Below are positions 6,607-12,342 of a stretch of DNA of 12,342 nucleotides, in pieces. The stretch comes from JBBQHM01 sp038323965 (GTDB taxonomy: Bacteria; Verrucomicrobiota; Verrucomicrobiia; Chthoniobacterales; UBA10450). Location of the stretch: positions 1 through 12,342 of the forward strand of contig JBBQHM010000061.1 of assembly GCA_038323965.1 (NCBI GenBank), written 5' to 3'. How positions within the stretch are numbered: position 1 is the stretch's first letter; each line of letters starts with the position of its first letter. The notes below the pieces were generated by a model. The model saw nothing but the letters and a program-made list of their open reading frames with translations. It did no database searches and was not told the origin of the DNA. Made by a program: the position numbers and the translations under genes.

Positions 6607-7157
6607 TCGGCTCGGGAATACTCAAGGGAATGGCGGTTACCGCCCGCAACTTCGTGGGAAGCTACTTTGAGAAAGAACGCCTGACCACGGTGCAGTATCC
6701 GGAAGAACGCGAGCCGCTTCCCGAGAACTACCGCAACTTCCCGTTTCTACCGTTTGATGGTGACGATCCGGAAGCGGGACTCCGCTGCGTCGCGTGCAAG
6801 ATTTGCGAGAAAGAGTGTCCGCCACAGTGCATCTACATTGTCAAAAGCACCGACAAGAAGCCCGACTACATGGGCAAGCCGCAGTTCTATCCAGCGCAGT
6901 TCGATATCGATATCTCCGTTTGTATGAGCTGCCAGATTTGCGTGGAGGTGTGCCCGTTCGAAGCCATCAAGATGGACAAGGTCTTCGAACTAAGCACCCG
7001 CGAGCGCTTCGATACTTTGCTTCTGCGCAAACCGGAGCTGGCCAAGTCTAACGAGTATTATCACCGTATTCATCCGATCGAAGCGGCTGAGGTCGATGCG
7101 ACGCTCGCTGCCGCGGCCGCTGCCAAGAAGAAACCAGCGACTCCCGGCGCGGCGTAA
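6603..7157 (+). CDS. nuoI: NADH-quinone oxidoreductase subunit I (ferredoxin-type)
   Basis: NuoI (TYKY homologue) carries clusters N6a and N6b, which relay electrons to N2 in NuoB. Two ferredoxin motifs are intact: C62-x2-C65-x2-C68-x3-C72-P and C107-x2-C110-x2-C113-x3-C117-P. I chose the ATG at 6603, which overlaps the nuoD stop as ATGA and gives 184 residues starting MIGSGILKGMAVTARN, matching the family's N-terminal amphipathic region. The open frame extends upstream to 6528, but that part would lie inside nuoD and encodes an implausible His/Arg-rich peptide. The C-terminus is an Ala/Lys-rich tail. nuoI normally follows nuoH; here it directly follows nuoD, with no nuoE, nuoF or nuoG before or after it. 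Confidence 0.96.
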   Translation: MIGSGILKGMAVTARNFVGSYFEKERLTTVQYPEEREPLPENYRNFPFLPFDGDDPEAGLRCVACKICEKECPPQCIYIVKSTDKKPDYMGKPQFYPAQFDIDISVCMSCQICVEVCPFEAIKMDKVFELSTRERFDTLLLRKPELAKSNEYYHRIHPIEAAEVDATLAAAAAAKKKPATPGAA

Positions 7158-7244
7158 GGGTGGCACTCGTCTGGCAGCAGCCATGAAGTCTTTTTTCTTA
7201 CGCGCGAATTTCGTGGTTTATGCTCCTCGGCAACGCTTTCTCCC

Positions 7245-8489
7245 ATGGTGATTCGCACCCTCCAATCTTTGGTGGTGATTATGGCCCTTGGCGTCGCGAA
7301 CGTGAAAGCCGATCCGGAACCGCTGGGCTCTGCGCAGGAGCAATCGCTCGGGAATGACGACGGCGTCCGCGTATTATTCCTCGGCGATTCGCTGGCGCTC
7401 TGTGGGTTTGGTCATCGACTCGACCAACGTTTTCGCTCGGACCCACGCATAGGCTCGGTCTTTAGTTACATGGCTTGCGGGACGAATCCGTTGAGCTGGT
7501 TGAAAGAAAAACCTTACGCAAATGTCAAAACGCGTTGTGGTTTCTGGAGTATCGAATCGGGAGCCAACCCTGGCCAACCGAAGGTGTCGGAGGATATTTA
7601 CGGCATGGGCCGTGGTGGAGTACCTGGTGCGCACGACGTCCCGAAAATTGAAGACCTTCTCGCGAGCACGAAGCCGACGGTCATCGTGATGCAGAACGAG
7701 AACAACCTATTCGACGTGTTCGGTGGACGTTCCGTCGTCAATGCTGGCCGGGACCGGAAAGAACTACGCCGGTACATTGCCCCATTCATTGCGAAGCTGT
7801 TGAAGATACCTTCGCCCGCGCGCCGCCTTTATTGGATTGGATCACCGATTAACGGTCGAATCTCGAAAGAGGTTCAGGATTTTACACTACAACAAATTCG
7901 CGATGCTGTTGGGCAGGTTGGCATGGTCATCGATAGCCGGCCGTTCGTTTCCTATCCTTATCGGCACATGGAGCCGGATAAGGAACACTTCATTGGTCAG
8001 GACATGGATCAGTGGGCGGACCGGGTCTATGAAACGATCCAGCGCGACCTGGACGCGCATCCGCTCGCTTCGTCCAAGCTGTTAACCGAGTCGTCTGCGA
8101 CCGTCGCCGAACTGCCGAAGAACACTCCAGCGCGCGCCGAATCGCCGCTGCAAGTGACGGCGAAGTTAGTTTTTAAATCGGAACCAATACCTCTCGACAA
8201 ACTACTGCCGTACCAGGAATCACTGGTGACATTCATCTACGACGTGAAGCGGGTGGCACGGGGGCAATACACGGAAAAGCAAATTGCGGTGGCGCATCCG
8301 GCCTGCATCGCCCTCAAGATGCAACCGCTGGACAAATTGAAGATTGGGAAAATGTATAAGCTTCGGCTGCGCGAATTGCGCAGCACGACTTGGAACACAG
8401 CGAAAACCAAAGATGACTCGGGCCAAATCAACCTGGAGCCGTATATCAGAGTAGAAGATGAGCGAAAATTCCCCGGAGCAGCGCACTGA
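7245..8489 (+). CDS. secreted SGNH-fold hydrolase/acyltransferase with C-terminal accessory domain
   Basis: A 414-residue exported protein. Residues 1-22 form a signal peptide (basic n-region, hydrophobic core, likely cleavage after VKA). The SGNH (GDSL-like) fold follows: block I FLGDSLALCGFG with nucleophile S49, block III-like VMQNENN with N154 as probable oxyanion Asn, and D245-x2-H248 completing the triad. Two cysteines, C78 (ACG) and C98 (RCG), are shared with the next gene and could form a disulfide. After a linker, residues about 300-405 form a separate domain with a pattern (LKIGKMYKLRLRE, DDSGQINLEPY) resembling the end of the AlgX-like protein at 9295-11025. It starts 87 nt after nuoI with no clear Shine-Dalgarno. 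It probably acts on O-acyl groups of an extracellular polysaccharide; substrate and reaction direction are unknown. Confidence 0.8.
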   Translation: MVIRTLQSLVVIMALGVANVKADPEPLGSAQEQSLGNDDGVRVLFLGDSLALCGFGHRLDQRFRSDPRIGSVFSYMACGTNPLSWLKEKPYANVKTRCGFWSIESGANPGQPKVSEDIYGMGRGGVPGAHDVPKIEDLLASTKPTVIVMQNENNLFDVFGGRSVVNAGRDRKELRRYIAPFIAKLLKIPSPARRLYWIGSPINGRISKEVQDFTLQQIRDAVGQVGMVIDSRPFVSYPYRHMEPDKEHFIGQDMDQWADRVYETIQRDLDAHPLASSKLLTESSATVAELPKNTPARAESPLQVTAKLVFKSEPIPLDKLLPYQESLVTFIYDVKRVARGQYTEKQIAVAHPACIALKMQPLDKLKIGKMYKLRLRELRSTTWNTAKTKDDSGQINLEPYIRVEDERKFPGAAH

Positions 8490-8490
8490 G

Positions 8491-9306
8491 ATGTTCCCGA
8501 AGCTTTGGATTCGGTTTTTCTGTGTCTTCTGTCTACTTGTCGTTAGCGCGGCAGTGATCGCGGGAAAGTCGGGAAGCAGGAGGAAGCCCGAAGCCGAGCC
8601 TGCTCCCCCGCCGCCTCCGACGCGGGTGCTGATGATTGGGGATTCGTTATCAGTGGGAAAGTTTGGCGAATTTGTGGCGGACTATCTGGTCACCAGATTT
8701 GGTGCGACCAACGTTGCGCTCTTTGCGTCGTGCGGTTCGTCCCCGGAAAACTGGCTGCGCGGCGAGCCGGATTATTTCACCAAGTGCGGCTATCGAGAAA
8801 GGACAAGCACGAAGTCGCAGTATCTGGATTGGGCGAACGGAAAGCCGCCGCCGCATGTGCGAACTCCCAAAGTTGAAGATCTCATTGAGCGTTACCGGCC
8901 GACGGTTGTGATTGTGCAGCAGGGAACGAATTGGATGGACGGCCTGGCCGCGTCACCTTCGGCGAAGGAGCCTGAGTATCGCGAATACGCCCGGCGATTT
9001 GTGGCGGCCATTCTCTCAGGCAAACGCTCGGTGACGCGAGTGGTTTGGATCATGCCACCTGATTCGTCGCACTTTCCGCCCAGAGTGGAATCTGCCGCTG
9101 CCAACATCATCGAAGGCGCCGCCAGCGGAAAACGAGTCGATCTTATCGATTCACGTCGGTTCACCCATTACGTTTCGGGAAAGACGGGCGGGGACGGCAT
9201 TCACTACAACAGCGAATCGTCGCAGGCATGGGCGCATAAAGTGACGGCGGAATTGCAGTCGCAATTGCCGGAAGTGCGTTATCCGTCACACGGGTCAGCG
9301 GATTAG
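8491..9306 (+). CDS. secreted SGNH-fold hydrolase/acyltransferase, paralogue of the preceding gene
   Basis: A 271-residue exported protein. I prefer the ATG at 8491, one base after the upstream stop (TGAGATG), because it gives a clean signal sequence (MFPKLWIRFFCVFCLLVVSA). An in-frame ATG at 8458 would add an acidic 11-residue leader and overlap the previous gene by 32 nt. A Pro-rich linker (EPAPPPPPT) precedes the SGNH domain: block I MIGDSLSVGKFG with S52, VQQGTN with N147, and D235-G-I-H238. It parallels the previous gene along its length, including CG-x2-P-x2-WL, a second CG (C81 and C99 here), PK[IV]EDL and [RK]PTV. The two therefore look like an old tandem duplication, but this copy lacks the C-terminal accessory domain. 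Its 3' end overlaps the convergent AlgX-like gene by 12 bp. Likely role: polysaccharide O-acetyl transfer or removal. Confidence 0.78.
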   Translation: MFPKLWIRFFCVFCLLVVSAAVIAGKSGSRRKPEAEPAPPPPPTRVLMIGDSLSVGKFGEFVADYLVTRFGATNVALFASCGSSPENWLRGEPDYFTKCGYRERTSTKSQYLDWANGKPPPHVRTPKVEDLIERYRPTVVIVQQGTNWMDGLAASPSAKEPEYREYARRFVAAILSGKRSVTRVVWIMPPDSSHFPPRVESAAANIIEGAASGKRVDLIDSRRFTHYVSGKTGGDGIHYNSESSQAWAHKVTAELQSQLPEVRYPSHGSAD

Positions 9307-11025
9307 CTCGGCCCAGACCGGCTCTTCCATCTGCATGGCGGGATCGTCCAGATCGCTCCGATTATATTTTTCGATCTGGGCTGCGACATCGTTCCATGCT
9401 CGTAGACGCAGCGAAATTCGATCCCCTGGTCGAACGCGCGCGGCGGATGTCCAGACGTTATCGCGCATGCTCCATGCATAAACGAGAGCGTCGGTAACTC
9501 CGTCGATATCGACGATGTGCAATGCCATCACGTGGTCCTTGTACGGGACAGTGCCAGCTCGCGGGACTGAAGAGACAGCGGCGACTGTGCCTTCGATGTC
9601 GCGTTGCTCACCCGGCTGCAACGCGAGGAATCGACTCGGCGCAGGCGTCCCTGGTTTCAAATCGAGCAATTTCCAGTCGCCCACGGAAAGTTCGCGGGCG
9701 GCGAATTCCCAGATCACTAATTTTTTTCCCGCCAGTCGATCACGGCCACGCGCGAGCTCGTGCTGCAGGATTTCGCGAGTGGCGAATGCGCCATCGCTAT
9801 TCCGTACAACACAGTCGAGCGGGCGACCACCGAGGGCACGGCTCAGATGTTCCGGCAAGCCGGCCGACTCGCCCCAACCCATTCCGGCGAGAGAATAAAT
9901 GTTTGCGAAACTGTCACCGAGCAGGAGCACGTCGGCGTCGGTTGATGAACGCCACGGGGCGTTCGCTCGCGAGATCTCGTGGATCGTCGCCTCTTCCGGA
10001 GCCACCACACGCTGATCCGCCGGCAACTTCAGCATCGCGGAAATATCGCCGGTCGCGACCACGCTTTTACTCACGAGATTTAATGCCGAAGCACTGCCTG
10101 ACGAAGGTAACGCGATGAATTGCGCAAGGTTTTCGGCAATCAACTCCATCGTCGCGGGAGTCCAGTGTGAGTCGGTCCGCAAATAAAGCGCTGTTTCCGG
10201 CGCAGCGGATTTTTTCGCGCCGAGTAGCGGCACCGGATCGAAAACACGAATGCCATCGGCGTCCAGTTGATGTTTCCAATTATCGAATGATGCGTTCTGA
10301 AGCGGTCCATGTGCGCCGGCAAGCATCTCGCTTTCGATCTGCGGCTTGACCGGTACCGGCATGACGATGAGTGCAATGCCGCGGGCTGCGAGTTGATCGC
10401 GGAATTGAATGATGGCGCGAAGCGGATCGGGCTGGACGTTGGCCGCAAGACGGCGCGCGCGCAGTTGCGCCGGGGCGAGGAACGGTGCGCCGATGACGTA
10501 ATCCACGTCGGGCCGATAGAACAGCCAACCTTCGCGTCCGATATAAACCTGCTCATTCCCCGCACCAAACGCGGCGGTGAGCAGCGTTTGCATCCGCGGC
10601 AGCAGCGCCTGCGACACGAAGGAGTCGCGCTCCAAAGTCTTTTCGCGCGCCTTAATTTCGGCTGAACGCGGCAACAGACTCCAGAAGTTAGAAAAGCGTC
10701 GTATCGCGCTGACCTGCTTCCACGTGGGCGCGATTTTTAGGAGGTCAAACATCGGCAGCCGACCGTTCGCGCGAAAGTGATTGGTCTCGGCGAATAACTG
10801 CAGCAGCGGGACAATCGCGATCGTGCTCAGGAAAAACGCGATCAATAATGCGCGCGTCGCGGGACGGAACGAAGTGTGAAGCAAAGCCAGCTCGGCTTCC
10901 TCTTCGCGCGTTAATTTGCGCCGCGTTTCCGGCGTTGGCTCATCATAACTCGGGAGCGAATGCGTGGGTTTGCGAGGCGCATCGTTGCCCACGCTGACGT
11001 TCCGATTTTTTCGACGGCGGATCAT
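9295..11025 (-). CDS. AlgX/AlgJ-like polysaccharide O-acetyltransferase, membrane-anchored SGNH protein
   Basis: A 576-residue protein of the AlgX/AlgJ acetyltransferase family, which transfers acetyl groups to exopolysaccharide in the periplasm. A charged N-terminal cytoplasmic stretch of about 57 residues is followed by one membrane helix (ALLIAFFLSTIAIVPLLQLF, 59-78). The SGNH domain shows QVYIGREGWLFY (159-170), the D-x-H motif YLRTDSHWTP (D285, H287), and the nucleophile motif VLLLGDSFANIYS (S372). This circular order, D-x-H before GDS, is the AlgX/AlgJ hallmark. KLVIWEFAARELS (435-447) is also typical. Residues about 470-576 form an extra C-terminal domain related in pattern to that of the 7245-8489 product. 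Its start shares one base with the stop of the upstream MBOAT gene (TGATG), so the two are translationally coupled. The native polymer is unknown. Confidence 0.87.
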   Translation of the reverse strand: MIRRRKNRNVSVGNDAPRKPTHSLPSYDEPTPETRRKLTREEEAELALLHTSFRPATRALLIAFFLSTIAIVPLLQLFAETNHFRANGRLPMFDLLKIAPTWKQVSAIRRFSNFWSLLPRSAEIKAREKTLERDSFVSQALLPRMQTLLTAAFGAGNEQVYIGREGWLFYRPDVDYVIGAPFLAPAQLRARRLAANVQPDPLRAIIQFRDQLAARGIALIVMPVPVKPQIESEMLAGAHGPLQNASFDNWKHQLDADGIRVFDPVPLLGAKKSAAPETALYLRTDSHWTPATMELIAENLAQFIALPSSGSASALNLVSKSVVATGDISAMLKLPADQRVVAPEEATIHEISRANAPWRSSTDADVLLLGDSFANIYSLAGMGWGESAGLPEHLSRALGGRPLDCVVRNSDGAFATREILQHELARGRDRLAGKKLVIWEFAARELSVGDWKLLDLKPGTPAPSRFLALQPGEQRDIEGTVAAVSSVPRAGTVPYKDHVMALHIVDIDGVTDALVYAWSMRDNVWTSAARVRPGDRISLRLRAWNDVAAQIEKYNRSDLDDPAMQMEEPVWAELIR

Positions 11026-12342
11026 CAGAAAATAAAATAGATGAACGGGTTATATTCCTGCGTGGCGAGCGTGACGAGGGCGAGCCAGCCGAGGCCAAAA
11101 CAAACCGCGACCTTGGGAATCGTCAGGCGCTGCGTCCAATCCCAGGTCTGGCGTCCGGCCCAAACCACCAAGGCAGCGACGCCAAGTGCGAGGAGGTAGT
11201 ATGGCTTGTAAATAATTCCGCTGATCAAGGCGGAGGAAGGCAGGGCATCGCGCATCCCGAACATGCTGCCGAGATAAGCGATCGCGTGGGGAAGATCACG
11301 GGCGCGAAAGAATACCCATGCGAGGAGCACGATGAAAAACGTCAGCCCAATCCGAAGCGGTTTGGGCAGGTTGTGATAGAAGCTGTCGCGTCCTTGGCTG
11401 CGTTCAAACGCCAGCATGCCGCCGTGCATGCCGCCCCAGATGACAAAATTCCATGACGCTCCGTGCCACAGACCTCCGAGCAACATAGTGACGATGAGAT
11501 TCGCGTAGGTCCGCGCGACCCCGCGCCGGTTTCCACCTAACGGGATGTAGAGGTATTCCCGCAGCCAGGTGGAAAGTGAAATGTGCCAGCGCCGCCAAAA
11601 GTCGGTGATCGACTCGGCGCGGTACGGCGAATCGAAATTCTTGGCGAAGATGAACCCGAACATCAATCCCAGGCCGATTGCCATGTCGGAGTAACCGCTG
11701 AAATCGAAGTAGATTTGAAACGCGTAGGCAACGGAGCCGGACCACGAATCGAGCGTGCCGATCGAGCCTGCGCCAAACGCCACGTCCGCTATTTTGCCGC
11801 ACGGATTTGCGAGCAGGATCTTCTTCGCGAGCCCGAGCATGAAGAACGACACGCCGCGCGCGAACTTGTCGCTGGTCAGCGTCCGATGTTTCATCTGCTC
11901 CGCGAGAAAGGAAAACTTCAGGATCGGGCCGGCCACCAGGTGCGGCGGCATGGAGACGAAACACGAGAAGTCGATGAAGTTGGCCATCGCTTCCGCTTCA
12001 CCGCGGTAGACATCGATCGTGTAGCTCATCGCTTGGAAGGTGTAGAAGCTGATCCCGAGCGGGAGGACGACGCGGAAAAATGTTTCCCATTGCCAGGCGG
12101 AGTGGCCAAACGTCCGGACGACTTCGTTGTAGGTCTCGACCCCGAAGTTGAAATACTTGAAGAAGCCGAGAACGAGCAGGTTTGCGCAAATCGAGACGGC
12201 AATCGCGAAGTGCTGCTTTCTCGTTCTGGCAGTCCCGCGCGGCAGGGCGCGCACCGGTTTCCCCCACGCCCGCCAGACGCGCCAGGTGTTGTGCGCGATG
12301 ACGATGCTCATCAACCAATCGAGAGCCGTAGTTGCGAACATC
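11025..12342 (-). CDS. AlgI-like MBOAT family O-acyltransferase (5'-partial)
   Basis: A polytopic membrane-bound O-acyltransferase of the AlgI/DltB class, which moves acetyl groups across the inner membrane for polysaccharide O-acetylation. About 438 codons are visible. Landmarks: LPLGISFYTFQAMSYTIDVY (93-112), HLVAGPILKF (134-143), FWRRWHISLSTWLREYLYIP (248-267), LGGNRRG (268-274), and LLGGLWHGASWNFVIWGGMH (287-306) with the catalytic-type histidine H293. The C-terminus NPFIYFIF is typical. The first visible ATG (12341-12339) is probably internal: AlgI proteins usually begin with additional helices of about 50-80 residues, so the true start lies beyond the right edge. It overlaps the AlgX-like gene by one base and forms a pair with it. 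Confidence 0.9.
   Translation of the reverse strand, partial: MFATTALDWLMSIVIAHNTWRVWRAWGKPVRALPRGTARTRKQHFAIAVSICANLLVLGFFKYFNFGVETYNEVVRTFGHSAWQWETFFRVVLPLGISFYTFQAMSYTIDVYRGEAEAMANFIDFSCFVSMPPHLVAGPILKFSFLAEQMKHRTLTSDKFARGVSFFMLGLAKKILLANPCGKIADVAFGAGSIGTLDSWSGSVAYAFQIYFDFSGYSDMAIGLGLMFGFIFAKNFDSPYRAESITDFWRRWHISLSTWLREYLYIPLGGNRRGVARTYANLIVTMLLGGLWHGASWNFVIWGGMHGGMLAFERSQGRDSFYHNLPKPLRIGLTFFIVLLAWVFFRARDLPHAIAYLGSMFGMRDALPSSALISGIIYKPYYLLALGVAALVVWAGRQTWDWTQRLTIPKVAVCFGLGWLALVTLATQEYNPFIYFIF

Noticed and set aside
3683..7157. Membrane-bound NiFe hydrogenase or formate hydrogenlyase instead of complex I
   Set aside because: NuoD lacks the CxxC pairs that bind nickel and iron, and NuoA, NuoJ and NuoK subunits are present. 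This is a quinone-reducing complex I.
7158..7244. Possible rho-independent terminator after nuoI (TGGC-AGCA-GCCA at 7172-7183, then a T-rich run from 7190)
   Set aside because: The stem is only 4 bp and is separated from the T run by several bases, too weak to call. A short frame starting at 7183 inside this gap is also not convincing as a gene.
8491..8590. Lipoprotein signal in the second SGNH protein (cysteines in the hydrophobic core)
   Set aside because: The cysteines at residues 11 and 14 are too early in the signal core and lack a lipobox; an ordinary signal peptide or anchor is more likely.
9515..10118. Plus-strand open frames opposite the AlgX-like gene
   Set aside because: They encode Arg/Ser/Pro-rich low-complexity products without motifs and are antisense to a gene with a complete catalytic signature.

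Overview
The window holds two blocks of genes from a Gram-negative bacterium of moderately high GC content. Nearly every base is coding; the largest gap is 147 bp and there are no RNA genes, insertion sequences or CRISPR arrays. The lineage cannot be fixed from the sequence. A Verrucomicrobiota-like soil or freshwater bacterium is my best guess. It rests on the palindromic ATCTGTG-type intergenic repeat, the AlgI/AlgX-like O-acetylation genes and the general look of the proteins, and I hold it only moderately.

Left block (1-7157): a rearranged respiratory complex I (NADH-quinone oxidoreductase) locus. The membrane-arm genes nuoH-nuoJ-nuoK-nuoL run leftward and leave the window inside nuoL, with ATGA overlaps at each junction. 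From a 147-bp divergent region, gdhA (glutamate dehydrogenase) runs rightward and is followed 6 nt later by nuoA-nuoB-nuoC-nuoD-nuoI. So nuoI is detached from its usual place between nuoH and nuoJ and sits directly after nuoD. The NADH-input genes nuoE, nuoF and nuoG are not between nuoD and nuoI or anywhere else in the window. Together the genes cover the quinone-reducing connecting module (B, C, D, I), subunit A and the start of the proton-pumping arm (H, J, K, L). An 84-bp imperfect palindrome separates nuoC from nuoD.

Right block (7245-12342): a probable cell-surface polysaccharide O-acetylation locus. Two tandem secreted SGNH-fold hydrolase or acyltransferase paralogues run rightward. 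They converge, with a 12-bp tail-to-tail overlap, on a leftward pair: an AlgX/AlgJ-like membrane-anchored SGNH acetyltransferase, and an AlgI-like MBOAT O-acyltransferase cut by the window's right edge. In the alginate paradigm the MBOAT protein moves acetyl groups across the inner membrane and SGNH proteins place them on the polymer in the periplasm. The first SGNH paralogue and the AlgX-like protein appear to share a C-terminal domain, which supports a joint function.

The most interesting points are the split, NuoEFG-less arrangement of complex I with gdhA at the head of one arm, the intra-operon palindrome, and the compact four-gene acetylation locus with duplicated SGNH proteins.
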